Numbered from the stretch's first letter, positions 18,356-26,606 are shown. The stretch: DNA of 64,000 nucleotides from an uncultured Bacilli bacterium (GCA_950097225.1 CATNCE010000001.1:112451-176450), one strand, 5' to 3'. Notes: generated by a model from the letters alone, not told the origin. Made by a program: numbers and translations.

Positions 18356-19036
18356 ATGCGTTTTAATATACTTGAAGATGATGAAATTGTAGGTTATGAG
18401 ATGTGCATTGATGAAGCTAAGATGCTTTATATTCGCGAGGCTCTGTTGGCTTATGATAAAAAGGTTAGAACTACAATTATTTATGCTTCTGATGATAGAC
18501 TAATGCGCAAGAGCTGTTTTAAGGAATTTGAGTGTGATGAAATTGTTGCTACGGGAAATGTTGATAGGAGTAGTTCTAAGAGAGGCGAGAAAGTAGTCGT
18601 TAAAGAGGAAATTATCTTAATTAAGCATTGTTTCTTATGGCATTATCTATTTGGGAATCGTGTTAACGATAATAATATAATTAAAATATTGTATCTTTAC
18701 TTGAATCCTAGTTCTTCTATTGATGATGAAGTTGGCATACAGGAAAAAGCATGTTTGGTTGAGATTCTTTTATCATCTTTAATAGTTAAAAAAGTTTTTT
18801 CTAAAGAGGCTAAAGCGTTAGATGAAGAGCTTGCTTTTTTGAATAATTTGAACGATTATACTGCTGGGATGCATTTTCTTAGATCGTCTTTAATTTTTGA
18901 ACTTCAGAATTTTTATATAGATGCTAAAAATAATAATGAGTTGTTAGAACGCTTGGTAGTTTTGCTACAGGCTAGTTATGGGGATGAAGCAAACGTTTTA
19001 TATAAATTAAATAGAAAAGAAGTTACTTGTATATAA
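18356..19036 (+). CDS. Hypothetical protein
   Basis: A 226-aa protein without a recognisable family. The first 90 residues look alpha/beta (ILEDDEIVGYEMCIDEAK and strand-rich segments after it), the rest is helical with several Leu-rich helices. It has no membrane segment. ATG 18356 has GAGG 7 nt upstream; the ATG at 18350 is too close to that site. It is followed by the YneF/DUF177/rpmF group, which has its own promoter overlapping this gene's end. Confidence 0.72.
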   Translation: MRFNILEDDEIVGYEMCIDEAKMLYIREALLAYDKKVRTTIIYASDDRLMRKSCFKEFECDEIVATGNVDRSSSKRGEKVVVKEEIILIKHCFLWHYLFGNRVNDNNIIKILYLYLNPSSSIDDEVGIQEKACLVEILLSSLIVKKVFSKEAKALDEELAFLNNLNDYTAGMHFLRSSLIFELQNFYIDAKNNNELLERLVVLLQASYGDEANVLYKLNRKEVTCI

Positions 19037-19054
19037 AAATATAAATGGTATAAT
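19027..19054 (+). promoter_or_regulatory. Promoter of the yneF-like/DUF177/rpmF operon
   Basis: TTGTAT (19027-19032), 16-nt spacer, TATAAT (19049-19054), 22 bases before the first ATG and overlapping the preceding stop. Confidence 0.65.
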
Positions 19055-19075
19055 ATTTACAAGGAGATGAAATAG

Positions 19076-19288
19076 ATGTTACAAGATATTTTATTGGTAG
19101 TTGTAGGTTTAATAATTGGCGTTGTAATAGGTTTTTTCGGGGCGCGACATTTTATGAAAAGCTATTTCAAGAAAAATCCACCTATTAATGAACAGATGAT
19201 TACAACACTTATGACTAGTATGGGAAGAAAGCCAAATAGTAAACAGGTTAAACAAGTGATGGCACAGATGGGACGAATGAATAAATAA
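19076..19288 (+). CDS. UPF0154 family membrane protein (YneF-like)
   Basis: A 70-aa protein with one N-terminal membrane helix (about 4-24) and a conserved cytoplasmic tail [24 protein letters not shown], diagnostic of UPF0154/YneF. Its role is unknown; the family is widespread in Bacilli and Mollicutes. AAGGAGATGA precedes ATG 19076. The stop overlaps the next start by one base (TAATG). Confidence 0.9.
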   Translation: MLQDILLVVVGLIIGVVIGFFGARHFMKSYFKKNPPINEQMITTLMTSMGRKPNSKQVKQVMAQMGRMNK

Positions 19289-19707
19289 TGTTAAATATTG
19301 ATTTGTTTAAATTAAATAATTTTAATTTACTAGAAATTGATCAATCGTGTGAAATTCCCAAAAGTTATTATGAAAATAGTGAAATACGAGGGGTTAATGA
19401 TGTGTTTCTTACAGGAGAGGTTAGGATAAATAGTCTAGATGAGGTTTGTCTTTCTTTAAAAGTTAAGGGACAATTTGTCTTACCTTGTGCCATATCATTA
19501 GAGGATGTTTTTTATGATTTTGAGACAATAATCGATGAAACTATTGGAAATTTTAATAATTTTTATAATAATAAACAAAATACGCTTGATATTTTGCCCA
19601 TTATATGGGAAAATATTGTTTCGGAAGTCCCTATAAGGGTTGTCAAAGAAGGAGTCCAAGTTGAAAATACTTCTGGCAATGGTTGGGAGTTAGTTAGTGA
19701 GGATTAA
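19288..19707 (+). CDS. DUF177 / YceD family protein (23S rRNA accumulation)
   Basis: A 139-aa protein in the DUF177 position directly before rpmF, where this family is almost always found. It has the expected central [23 protein letters not shown] segment (family: strand pair then LxLPCxRxL) and an acidic end. In E. coli YceD is needed for normal 23S rRNA levels. The start shares a base with the upstream stop, so translation is coupled. Confidence 0.82.
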   Translation: MLNIDLFKLNNFNLLEIDQSCEIPKSYYENSEIRGVNDVFLTGEVRINSLDEVCLSLKVKGQFVLPCAISLEDVFYDFETIIDETIGNFNNFYNNKQNTLDILPIIWENIVSEVPIRVVKEGVQVENTSGNGWELVSED

Positions 19708-19730
19708 ATCACGAAGGAAGGAGTGAGGCT

Positions 19731-19916
19731 ATGGCAGTTCCATTTAGAAGAACAAGTAAAACTAAAAAGAGAATGCGTCGTACACATTTAAAGAAAGAGT
19801 TACCAGGAGTAATTAGTTGCCCTAAATGCGGTGCTCCTATTAAAGCACATAGAGCATGTCCTGAATGTGGATGCTATAAAGGCAAAGAAGTAGTAGAGAT
19901 TGCTAAAGAGGATTAA
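19731..19916 (+). CDS. rpmF: 50S ribosomal protein L32
   Basis: L32 (61 aa) of the zinc-binding form: the basic N-terminus [19 protein letters not shown] is typical and the zinc ribbon uses CPKCG and CPECG. AAGGAAGGAGTGAGG precedes ATG 19731. It is co-transcribed with the DUF177 gene. Confidence 0.97.
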   Translation: MAVPFRRTSKTKKRMRRTHLKKELPGVISCPKCGAPIKAHRACPECGCYKGKEVVEIAKED

Positions 19917-19961
19917 TCCTTAAAGTGGTATAAACTTTAATATAAAAAGACGTAGGTTAGA

Positions 19962-19997
19962 AAGACACTTCAATTTAGAGTTGGGGTGTTTTTTTGT
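19962..19997 (+). terminator. Terminator after rpmF
   Basis: A 12-bp stem with G-U pairs (19962-19973 with 19981-19992), 7-nt loop, then a T run. A smaller hairpin TTAAAGT/ACTTTAA lies upstream at about 19920-19940. Confidence 0.8.
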
Positions 19998-20019
19998 TTT
20001 AATTTTCTGTTATTTATTG

Positions 20020-20025
20020 TATAAT
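20020..20025 (+). promoter_or_regulatory. -10 box for the 118-aa hypothetical gene
   Basis: TATAAT with a poor -35 in the preceding T-rich terminator tail. Start near 20032, which excludes the ATG at 20031 as a useful start. Confidence 0.5.
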
Positions 20026-20048
20026 TAAGTATGAAAGGTAGATTAGAC

Positions 20049-20405
20049 ATGCATAAGAATAAGCAGGTACTTCGTCATTGTCCTAATTTCTATAAAATTG
20101 TTAATTTTGAATATTGTATGGATGATAAATTGTCTGAAAAATTATTAGATGTTTATCAAGAATTCGTTTTTAAGGCTGATCTTACTAAGAAAAGTGAAGT
20201 CGCGAAACTAGAACAGTTAGATTTAGTTTTGAGTAAATATATAGATGATTATATATTTCGCAAGGAACTGGCAACGGAGATGAAGAGAATTAGGATTCGT
20301 AAGGATGAAGATATCTTGATGGCGATAGTTAATTGGATTATTAAAGTGTTTGATAATTATGAAGAGGGTTATACGCGAAATATTTACTTTTCACGTTGGA
20401 TATAA
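20049..20405 (+). CDS. Hypothetical protein
   Basis: A 118-aa mainly helical protein with no recognised domain; two Cys (HCPNF, EYCMDD) occur early. ATG 20049 is chosen because AAAGGTAG lies about 8 nt upstream and the ATG at 20031 coincides with the expected transcription start. It is followed after 16 bases by a membrane-anchored protein, so the two may form an operon. Confidence 0.65.
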   Translation: MHKNKQVLRHCPNFYKIVNFEYCMDDKLSEKLLDVYQEFVFKADLTKKSEVAKLEQLDLVLSKYIDDYIFRKELATEMKRIRIRKDEDILMAIVNWIIKVFDNYEEGYTRNIYFSRWI

Positions 20406-20421
20406 AGAAGGATGGTTGTAA

Positions 20422-21315
20422 ATGGATCAAGATTTTTATTTTGAGGAGTCAAATCCTAAGAAAGCTAAGTTAATAATTGTTGGGATAATTGTTATTATAT
20501 CAGCTTTATGTGTTTTATTGTTGTTTGTTCGAAGTCGTTATACTTTGGGAGTGCGTAAAAATCTAGTATTTGAGGCGGGAGATAAACTAAGCGATAAAGT
20601 GCAAGATTATGTTACTAATAAGGTAGTTGATGAAGGAGATTATACTTTACTTTTAGAGGGAGTATCAACAGAAGATGGTGTTTTAAATAAGGTAGGCGAA
20701 TTTCCATTTAAGGTAAGATATAAAAACATTACTAAAAAGGGTAAGTTAAAAGTAGTTGATACGACACCACCAGAAGTTGAAGTTGCAGATTTAACTGTTG
20801 GTGTTGATGAAGAGTTTGAACTTGATTATTTTGTTACTAAGTGTAGTGATTATTCAATGCCTTGTAAAGTCTCTTATGAGCATGATAGTGATGATGAAAA
20901 AAACAAGAAGGAAGGCAGTTATACTTATAATATTATCATCGAAGATAATGCTCAAAATAAGGTGAAAAAGGAAGTTAAGCTAATAGTAAAGAAAAATTAT
21001 AGCTATAAAGATACCTTAATAAAAGATTTAAAAGTTGATCACGTTTTTCCTGAGTTAAGTGATTGGAATGGTGAATTAGTGTTAAAATTCGATAAGGGGT
21101 ATGATCCTAATGATATAGATGGTACTGATGCTTATGCAGCTTTAATGGAGGTAACGGGGGGGGATTTACATAACTATTTAGATCCGATGTATATGAATAA
21201 TTTGATTACTGAATCCCAAATAATCGAAGCTTATAATCGTGGAGGTTATGTCATTGGTTATGCTATTAGAGTAAAATTGGATAATGGATTGTATTTTTAT
21301 TTAAGGAAATATTAA
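20422..21315 (+). CDS. Membrane-anchored extracellular protein with Ig-like domains
   Basis: A 297-aa protein with a short cytoplasmic N-terminus, a membrane helix at about 17-36 (LIIVGIIVIISALCVLLLFV) and an exported region. Two beta-sandwich-like segments are visible. The first ends KGKLKVVDTTPPEVEV and the second runs through EGSYTYNIIIEDNAQNKVKKEV, both typical of bacterial Ig-like/HYR-type repeats. The last 100 residues form a separate domain that I do not recognise. Function unknown; cell-envelope location inferred. AAGAAGGATGG precedes ATG 20422. Confidence 0.78.
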   Translation: MDQDFYFEESNPKKAKLIIVGIIVIISALCVLLLFVRSRYTLGVRKNLVFEAGDKLSDKVQDYVTNKVVDEGDYTLLLEGVSTEDGVLNKVGEFPFKVRYKNITKKGKLKVVDTTPPEVEVADLTVGVDEEFELDYFVTKCSDYSMPCKVSYEHDSDDEKNKKEGSYTYNIIIEDNAQNKVKKEVKLIVKKNYSYKDTLIKDLKVDHVFPELSDWNGELVLKFDKGYDPNDIDGTDAYAALMEVTGGDLHNYLDPMYMNNLITESQIIEAYNRGGYVIGYAIRVKLDNGLYFYLRKY

Positions 21316-21325
21316 CAAAATGTTG

Positions 21326-21354
21326 TTGACTACATTGGGCAATTATGATATTAT
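21326..21354 (+). promoter_or_regulatory. Promoter of tRNA-Met
   Basis: TTGACT (21326-21331), 17-nt spacer, TATTAT (21349-21354). Confidence 0.75.
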
Positions 21355-21373
21355 TAATTTGCCTTATGTAAAT

Positions 21374-21450
21374 GGCGCTGTAGCTCAGTTGGCTAGAGCA
21401 TCCGGTTCATACCCGGCAGGTCGAGAGTTCGAATCTCCCCGGCGCTACCA
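21374..21450 (+). tRNA. tRNA-Met (elongator, anticodon CAT)
   Basis: A 77-nt cloverleaf with encoded CCA; anticodon loop TTCATAC gives CAT. The acceptor starts GGCGCTG and ends CGGCGCT-A, with a G1-U72 pair as in Bacillus elongator tRNA-Met. It lacks the C1 mismatch of initiator tRNA. A tRNA-Ile2 read (lysidine) is less likely. Confidence 0.93.
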
Positions 21451-21460
21451 AATTGATAAT

Positions 21461-21488
21461 AAACTCGAACTTTTGTGGTTCGAGTTTT
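21461..21488 (+). terminator. Terminator after tRNA-Met
   Basis: AAACTCGAAC (21461-21470) pairs perfectly with GTTCGAGTTT (21478-21487). The flank ATTGATAATAAACTCG closely resembles the flank after tRNA-Arg. Confidence 0.85.
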
Positions 21489-21525
21489 AATATTTTAAAA
21501 AAATAAATTTAAGTGGAGATTAACG

Positions 21526-21594
21526 ATGTTTTATCAATTTGATAAATATAGAAATAAAAATCTTACTTATGTTTTAAGAAAAAATAAGAAATAA
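21526..21594 (+). CDS. Possible 22-aa small protein
   Basis: A short frame MFYQFDKYRNKNLTYVLRKN plus KK and stop, with GGAG 8 nt before the ATG. The product is strongly basic. Nothing else supports it, and a chance frame or the tail of a decayed gene is equally possible. Confidence 0.3.
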   Translation: MFYQFDKYRNKNLTYVLRKNKK

Positions 21595-21610
21595 TTTTTT
21601 ACAAAATTTA

Positions 21611-21639
21611 TTACAATTTAGAAAATACGCTTGTATATT
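21611..21639 (+). promoter_or_regulatory. Promoter of the DUF1835-like gene
   Basis: TTACAA (21611-21616), 17-nt spacer, TATATT (21634-21639). Confidence 0.55.
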
Positions 21640-21667
21640 TACATTTTATATGAGCAAGTGTAGATAA

Positions 21668-22396
21668 ATGATTGATATTTGTGAGAGTTTCGGTGGAGCA
21701 GAATGTTTAAAACACTATTATATAAGTAAAAAAATAAGTGATTATACAATTTATTCTCTTCGGATGAGATTATCTGTTGGAGATATTAAAGAAAATCATT
21801 TAAATTTTTTAAGAGGATGTTGTTATGATGGCAGTTATTGTTATATTGAAGCTTTAAATGAACTATTGGATAATGTTAATAGTGATACTAAAATCAGAAT
21901 ATGGTCTTCTAAAAAGGATGATGATGACTATACGTTATTGCTATTTTTATGTAACTTTTTAAAAGATAGAATTAGCAAAATAAGTGTTATTTTCTCTAGT
22001 GATTATAATGATCTAGGGAGTATTAATGCTTTGGATTATAAGGAAATTGAATTTTTATTAAATTATGAAAAGTCACTATCTGAAGAAGAAATACAACTTC
22101 GATCAAATCGGTGGGAGAATTTAGTTGAAATAAATAGTGAACTTAGAGTGCTTGATGAAGGAGAGGTTAAAAATAAAAAATATGCGGACTATTATGATAA
22201 TATTCTAAATCTTCTGAGAGAAGAAGAGGCATGTACAATAGCAAATTTAATTGCGGAGTGTATGATAAAAAGAGTTATTAATAATGCAGGAGATTGGCTT
22301 TATTTATTTTTAATAGATCAATTGATTGAATTAAATAAAATAAAAATAATTGAGAAAGAAACAAGCCATTTTGCGGATATGGTTGATTTGGCATAA
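21668..22396 (+). CDS. DUF1835/DUF3658-like hypothetical protein
   Basis: A 242-aa soluble protein. The N-terminal segment (ESFGGAECLKHY, SLRMRLSVGDI) and the later IRIWSSKKDDDDYTLLLFL resemble the DUF1835 pattern of a small nucleotide-like loop followed by an S-x-G-D/P-I strand and a D-rich IW motif. The helical C-terminal part fits DUF3658. The biochemical role of that family is unknown. The ribosome binding site is weak. The match is by eye and only moderately sure. Confidence 0.6.
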   Translation: MIDICESFGGAECLKHYYISKKISDYTIYSLRMRLSVGDIKENHLNFLRGCCYDGSYCYIEALNELLDNVNSDTKIRIWSSKKDDDDYTLLLFLCNFLKDRISKISVIFSSDYNDLGSINALDYKEIEFLLNYEKSLSEEEIQLRSNRWENLVEINSELRVLDEGEVKNKKYADYYDNILNLLREEEACTIANLIAECMIKRVINNAGDWLYLFLIDQLIELNKIKIIEKETSHFADMVDLA

Positions 22397-22426
22397 TCAA
22401 GTCTTTTTCGGGGATTGTAGAATTAG

Positions 22427-22447
22427 TCGAATTTTTCGAGCTTTTTT
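22427..22447 (+). terminator. Weak terminator after the DUF1835-like gene
   Basis: A short TCGAA/TTCGA stem-loop followed by GCTTTTTT. Confidence 0.45.
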
Positions 22448-22466
22448 AGCAGCAAAAGAAAACGAC

Positions 22467-22495
22467 TTGTCAAAAGTATTCTGGTATGATATTAT
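22467..22495 (+). promoter_or_regulatory. Strong extended -10 promoter without an evident gene
   Basis: TTGTCA (22467-22472), 17-nt spacer, TGA-TATTAT (22487-22495). Transcription from about 22502 would run into the structured element at 22566-22614, not into an annotated frame. Confidence 0.6.
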
Positions 22496-22501
22496 GAATA
22501 C

Positions 22502-22614
22502 GTCAAGGAGACTTGTATAAAATAAAAAAGGGAACATTCAGTTTTTGAGTATCTACCCAATTTAAAGTAGTTAGACACTTATTCTAAGAATGAGTGTTAT
22601 TTTTTGTAACTACT
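22502..22614 (+). ncRNA. Candidate small transcript or mobile-element end with nested hairpin
   Basis: The stretch downstream of the promoter at 22467-22495 has no supported frame. At its end, AGTAGTTA (22566-22573) pairs with TAACTACT (22607-22614). Inside this, 22575-22584 pairs with 22588-22597 (10 bp, one G-U) before a T run. It could be an sRNA with terminator, or the left end of a lost IS3-type element, whose ends often carry a GTTAGACACTT-like motif. A related hairpin lies at 13320-13352. The rest of the 377-bp gap (22397-22773) shows nothing more. Confidence 0.35.
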
Positions 22615-22773
22615 ATTATAATGATAATGAGAAATGATGGCAATGAGCTTGAGAACTTTAATAATAATGTTGTAGGTTTCATTTTTATCAAACTTTTTCT
22701 TTATTAGAAATTTGGTAGTGTTCAATAACTGATATTCCCTAAGGTAATTATACATATTGGTTGGAGGGGTTAT

Positions 22774-23478
22774 ATGGGAAATAATATAATTGTATGTAAT
22801 ACTGATGAGGCAATAGTTGCTTCTTTAAAACAGATAATTTTAAGTAAGTATCCAATTGTCGATAATCGCATAGATATGCTTTCTTTAGATGGTGTTCCGG
22901 AGTTAAAAATACTATTGCGCTTTTATGAATGTGATGGATTAGATATCACAAGAGTGCTTTTTTTAGAGGGAAATAATGTCTTTAAGTTTAGTATGTCAGA
23001 AAGTTTAACGATAAGTGGACTTATATCAACATCAGCAATATTTTCTTTTTTTAATTATTTATTATCAGATCATAGTTTTGTAAGTAATTTTTCTAAAGAT
23101 AGCTCTTCGTTTTTATTAGCTTTTGATATGACTGTTTCTGAGGAAGAAATGCGTGGTATAGGCTGTGGAAAAATAGAGGTTGAATTTGATTTTTCGAAAC
23201 ATCCCAATTGTAGGGATTTGATTAACTATTATTTGAAAAGCGTTGTTAAGACATTTTATGAGGCTTTGCGCGATACGACTCTTATGCAAAGAGAATTTGC
23301 TGATTACTGTGATGTTATTAAGACTAATTTTTTGATGGGGTTATCGGAAGATGAGGTGCGCGATTTTTTATCCTTATGTGATAAGGAAACGCTTTCTATA
23401 TTGGGGAATGCCTTGCCTAATGATGTTTTTGCAGAGCTGTATGGCAGGTATGCATGTCAAAAAAGAGAGTTAAAATAA
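22774..23478 (+). CDS. Hypothetical protein
   Basis: A 234-aa soluble protein of unknown family. The first third looks alpha/beta (NIIVCNTDEAIVASLKQI), the remainder is helical and acidic. No metal, nucleotide or membrane motif is visible. A strong GGAGGGG ribosome binding site sits 6 nt before ATG 22774. Neighbours are other lineage-specific hypotheticals and tRNA-Gln. Confidence 0.72.
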   Translation: MGNNIIVCNTDEAIVASLKQIILSKYPIVDNRIDMLSLDGVPELKILLRFYECDGLDITRVLFLEGNNVFKFSMSESLTISGLISTSAIFSFFNYLLSDHSFVSNFSKDSSSFLLAFDMTVSEEEMRGIGCGKIEVEFDFSKHPNCRDLINYYLKSVVKTFYEALRDTTLMQREFADYCDVIKTNFLMGLSEDEVRDFLSLCDKETLSILGNALPNDVFAELYGRYACQKRELK

Positions 23479-23524
23479 GTTAATTCAGTGATAAATTTTT
23501 GTGGATAAAATTTTAGTTGTTTGA

Positions 23525-23530
23525 TATAAT
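23525..23530 (+). promoter_or_regulatory. Extended -10 box of tRNA-Gln
   Basis: TGA-TATAAT (23522-23530) with no good -35; start near 23537. Confidence 0.55.
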
Positions 23531-23551
23531 TGAAGTGTTAGTGGAATACAT

Positions 23552-23627
23552 TGTCTCATAGCCAAGCGGTAAGGCATCAGGCTCTGACCCTGACATTTCG
23601 TAGGTTCGAATCCTACTGAGACAACCA
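23552..23627 (+). tRNA. tRNA-Gln (anticodon CTG)
   Basis: A 76-nt cloverleaf with encoded CCA: acceptor TGTCTCA pairs with TGAGACA, the D region TAGCCAAGCGGTAAGGCA is typical of tRNA-Gln, and the anticodon stem TCAGG/CCTGA encloses CTCTGAC, anticodon CTG. It reads only CAG, so a TTG-anticodon tRNA-Gln must exist elsewhere. Confidence 0.93.
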
Positions 23628-23637
23628 AATTTATTTT

Positions 23638-23661
23638 AAACAGCGCCTAAGCGTTGTTTTT
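23638..23661 (+). terminator. Terminator after tRNA-Gln
   Basis: AAACAGCGC (23638-23646) pairs with GCGTTGTTT (23651-23659, one G-U), 4-nt loop, then Ts. Confidence 0.8.
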
Positions 23662-23741
23662 ATATTGAAGAGATGCGGCTACAATTGACATTTAAATGGG
23701 AGTAAGGTAGAATCTATTTTTGATGAAGCGAGGTGTTTATA

Positions 23742-24383
23742 ATGCTAAATATTTATCGAGATAAAATTCAGGAGAGACTAGATAAAGTTAATTTGAGGTT
23801 AGAAGATTTGCATATTTCTTGGGATGATTTGCAAGAAAATATAAAGTGGCTTGATGAAGCCAAAGAAATAGTTGATGAGTATAAAGCTAAGAAGAAAGAC
23901 GCATTTTATGTCTGCTGTATTGCTGGGATTACATGTTTGGGCTTTAGCTGTATATCTAATTTTTTCACTAGGTATCCTTTTTTTGTTTTTATTGAGTCTT
24001 GTGCTTTAGGGGGATTAATTAATTTGTATGAGGTTTTTTGTCTTTTAAGTAGCCGTGGTAAATATAATGAAGTTATAGATAAAGGTTATGAAGAAAAGCT
24101 ACTTCATTATGATGAATTGTTAGCTCGAGAAAAGGAATTGACAGCTGAGCTTGGGCAAAACATGAATATTTCTAAGAAATATAAGGATCAATTAGAGTTT
24201 ATTGACAATGGGGATGCTATGATTGATGAAATAATGCTTGAGAATCAGGAACAATATCTTGAGTGTGTTTCTGATTATAAAAAAATGTTAGAAGAGTTTT
24301 TAAATGAATCTGTTGACTATTCACGAGTTCATTTTGATGGTTATGAGATACCTAGTGTTTCTTTAAGTAAAACATTAAAATAA
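23742..24383 (+). CDS. Coiled-coil protein with a central two-helix membrane hairpin
   Basis: A 213-aa protein: an N-terminal coiled coil (about 1-50), two hydrophobic helices (about 53-72 and 78-100), then a long second coiled coil. Both charged ends face the cytoplasm if the hairpin inserts. The family is unknown. ATG 23742 is chosen because GCGAGGTG lies upstream; the GTG at 23733 is part of that site. A strong terminator follows. Confidence 0.72.
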   Translation: MLNIYRDKIQERLDKVNLRLEDLHISWDDLQENIKWLDEAKEIVDEYKAKKKDAFYVCCIAGITCLGFSCISNFFTRYPFFVFIESCALGGLINLYEVFCLLSSRGKYNEVIDKGYEEKLLHYDELLAREKELTAELGQNMNISKKYKDQLEFIDNGDAMIDEIMLENQEQYLECVSDYKKMLEEFLNESVDYSRVHFDGYEIPSVSLSKTLK

Positions 24384-24384
24384 T

Positions 24385-24419
24385 AGAGATTATACCTTGT
24401 TAGGGTATGGTCTTTTTTT
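24385..24419 (+). terminator. Terminator after the coiled-coil membrane protein
   Basis: A 12-bp stem with several G-U pairs (24385-24396 with 24404-24415), then a long T run. Confidence 0.8.
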
Positions 24420-24452
24420 CGTGATATTAAGAAAAATAATTGGGTGAGAAGA

Positions 24453-25328
24453 ATGGATGCAAATTGGTTAAAATATGGGGAGCTAAAAAAAGATAGTGAT
24501 ATGCTCATTTATCGTGTCAATATTCCTGTTGAGTGGGAACTTATTCTTGGTTCTTTGCATATTAATAAAGAGGATTTTCCTTTAAATGCTCAAACGGATG
24601 ATATCGTAGGCATTTATAAAAATAATGAGAGGATTTTATTAAAAACAAAAAATAAAATCTTTTTTAAAAGAAATGATGAAGAGATGTTTATCGATATGAA
24701 GTCTTTGGAATGGACTTATCGTGATGGAGATTTAACTATTACCAATTATGATAGTACAGAGGCAAAAAAAGGGTTATCTCGCAAAGTTTTGGATTTATTG
24801 CAGGCGTTTAGATGCTTTAATAAATATTTGCCTTATAAGATGCGTATGGGAGTCTTATATGAGGATATAGGTTTTATTGATATGCATAATTATAATTCTG
24901 TGATACAAGGTGATGATATATGGTTAGTCTTGCGAGAATTCCGCAGTATAACGCCTGAATGGATGCCTCTTAGCATTGTTAATGCTGAAACATTGGAATA
25001 TTTAGGAAGTTTAGAATTCTATTTAAAAGCAAAGGGAGACACAAATTTTAGTTATAATGGGAATGTCTCATATGAGATAAAAGAACAGGAGAGAAGAAAA
25101 GGATATGCAACAAAGGCGCTTCGTTTGCTTAGGGATTATCTGCGCTTTGTTGGAGATGAATATAATAAGGAGTTATATGTGTCGACTGAGGTTGATAATG
25201 TATTTTCACAAAAAGTTGCACTTAATAATGATGGTAAATTAATTTATGAAGGGGATGTACCAGGTGTGGATATTGTCAATATTTTAGGTAAAGTAAAAAG
25301 AGTTAGAATTTATAGAATTGATAATTAG
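24453..25328 (+). CDS. GNAT-family N-acetyltransferase-like protein
   Basis: A 291-aa protein with a C-terminal GNAT domain (about 165-285): the strand SYEIKEQERRKGYATKALRL is the acetyl-CoA pyrophosphate-binding motif (RRKGYAT, matching Q/RxxGxG/A). The later VDNVFSQKVALNNDGKLIYE matches the N-xxS-xxLxxxxGF-type ending. The N-terminal 160 residues are not recognised and may set the substrate. ATG 24453 follows GGGTGAGA; the GTG at 24444 lies in that site. Substrate unknown. Confidence 0.75.
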   Translation: MDANWLKYGELKKDSDMLIYRVNIPVEWELILGSLHINKEDFPLNAQTDDIVGIYKNNERILLKTKNKIFFKRNDEEMFIDMKSLEWTYRDGDLTITNYDSTEAKKGLSRKVLDLLQAFRCFNKYLPYKMRMGVLYEDIGFIDMHNYNSVIQGDDIWLVLREFRSITPEWMPLSIVNAETLEYLGSLEFYLKAKGDTNFSYNGNVSYEIKEQERRKGYATKALRLLRDYLRFVGDEYNKELYVSTEVDNVFSQKVALNNDGKLIYEGDVPGVDIVNILGKVKRVRIYRIDN

Positions 25329-25336
25329 TAGTATAA
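25309..25336 (+). promoter_or_regulatory. Possible promoter of the M29 aminopeptidase gene
   Basis: TTTATA (25309-25314), 16-nt spacer, TATAAT (25331-25336); the -35 is weak. Confidence 0.45.
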
Positions 25337-25354
25337 TATGATTAGGTGATGATT

Positions 25355-26542
25355 GTGGAAAAGATGATAAAGAAGTATGCTAAGTTATTACTTGAGGCCT
25401 TAAGAGTTCGAGATAAGAAGTATTTGTTTATTCAGCTTCCTTCATTTTTGGAAAGTTTTAAGACAATATTACTCGATGAGGCAAAGTCTTATGATTTAGA
25501 TGACGTTTATGTTTATGAAGTAGATGTGTTTAAGAAACACGAGTTACTCAGTTATTTAGATCAGGAGAATATCAATAAGCATCCGATGTTTGATGGAAGT
25601 ATTTTTAATAAATATGCTAAGTTGGATGCCGCATTTTTATTTATTCAGAGTATGGTTCCAAATTTAATGGATGATATTGAGCCAGCAAAGATTCAAGCAA
25701 CTACTAAGCATTTTCGAAGTACACAAAAGTATTTTAGAGATCTTTATGAAGCTGGTAAATTAAATTGGTGTATTGCAGGAGTACCAAATGAGTATTGGGC
25801 TTCTAAGGGGCTTAATATTTCTTTAGAAGAGCTATGGAATATAATGTTTAAGGTTTGTTTAGTAGATGATGATAATGATCCTTATGCATGTTGGAATAAA
25901 AAACTTGAGCAAATGGAGAAGAGATGCCAAGTATTAAATGATTATCATTTTAAGTATTTAAATTATACTAATGATTTAGGGACTGACTTAACGATATATT
26001 TACCAGATAAGCATGTTTGGTGTAGCGGGTATGGGCTTAATGGGGAAATATGTAATTTACCTACTGAGGAAATATTTACTTCTCCTGATTATGCTAAAAC
26101 GAAGGGAATTGTCTATTCTACTAAACCACTTTTTTATAATAATATTTTGATTGAGAATTTTTATTTAAAGTTTGTAGATGGCAAAGTCGTAGATTATAAA
26201 GCCGAGAGTGGAGAAGATGTATTAAAAACGATAATAGAAAGTGATGATAATTCGGCTTTTTTAGGAGAATGTGCACTTGTTTCGTATGATTCGCCAATTA
26301 ATGAGACGGGAGTTATTTTTAAAGAGACTTTATATGATGAAAATGCTTCTTGTCATTTAGCTTTAGGGCGTGGTTTTTGTGAGTGTCTTAGTGATGTTGA
26401 TGATGATATCATGAAATTTGGTGTAAATGTATCAGATGTTCATGTTGATTTTATGATAGGTGATGCATCTTTAAAAATCACAGGAGTAACGGATAAGGAT
26501 GAAGAAGTAATTATTATGGAAAATGGGAATTTAGTAATATAG
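25355..26542 (+). CDS. M29 family aminopeptidase (AmpS/PepS-type)
   Basis: A dimeric, cobalt- or zinc-dependent aminopeptidase of the thermophilic-aminopeptidase family that releases N-terminal residues from peptides. The metal-ligand blocks are present in order: LPTEEIFTSPD, LGECALVSYDSP, ASCHLALGRGF and SDVHVDFMIG. The length (395 aa) is slightly short of the usual 410. The start is taken as GTG 25355 because AGGTGAT (25344-25350) is the ribosome binding site; GTG 25346 and ATG 25349 fall inside it. It probably works in intracellular peptide turnover with PepF. Confidence 0.9.
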   Translation: MEKMIKKYAKLLLEALRVRDKKYLFIQLPSFLESFKTILLDEAKSYDLDDVYVYEVDVFKKHELLSYLDQENINKHPMFDGSIFNKYAKLDAAFLFIQSMVPNLMDDIEPAKIQATTKHFRSTQKYFRDLYEAGKLNWCIAGVPNEYWASKGLNISLEELWNIMFKVCLVDDDNDPYACWNKKLEQMEKRCQVLNDYHFKYLNYTNDLGTDLTIYLPDKHVWCSGYGLNGEICNLPTEEIFTSPDYAKTKGIVYSTKPLFYNNILIENFYLKFVDGKVVDYKAESGEDVLKTIIESDDNSAFLGECALVSYDSPINETGVIFKETLYDENASCHLALGRGFCECLSDVDDDIMKFGVNVSDVHVDFMIGDASLKITGVTDKDEEVIIMENGNLVI

Positions 26543-26552
26543 TATCAAATAT

Positions 26553-26581
26553 TTGCGTTATTCTTTTTTTTGTATTATAAT
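26553..26581 (+). promoter_or_regulatory. Promoter of the 151-aa hypothetical gene
   Basis: TTGCGT (26553-26558), 17-nt spacer, TATAAT (26576-26581). A longer coding frame from 26553 would run through this promoter and is rejected. Confidence 0.7.
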
Positions 26582-26606
26582 TGGTGCTGAAGAAAGGGAA
26601 ATTATT

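Noticed and set aside
22621-22707. 28-codon frame starting MIMRNDGNELENF
   Set aside because: No ribosome binding site and a -10-like box overlaps its start; coding is unlikely.
26553-26606. Upstream extension of the 151-aa hypothetical gene
   Set aside because: The segment is a TTGCGT-17-TATAAT promoter; ATG 26607 has a suitable AAAGGG site.
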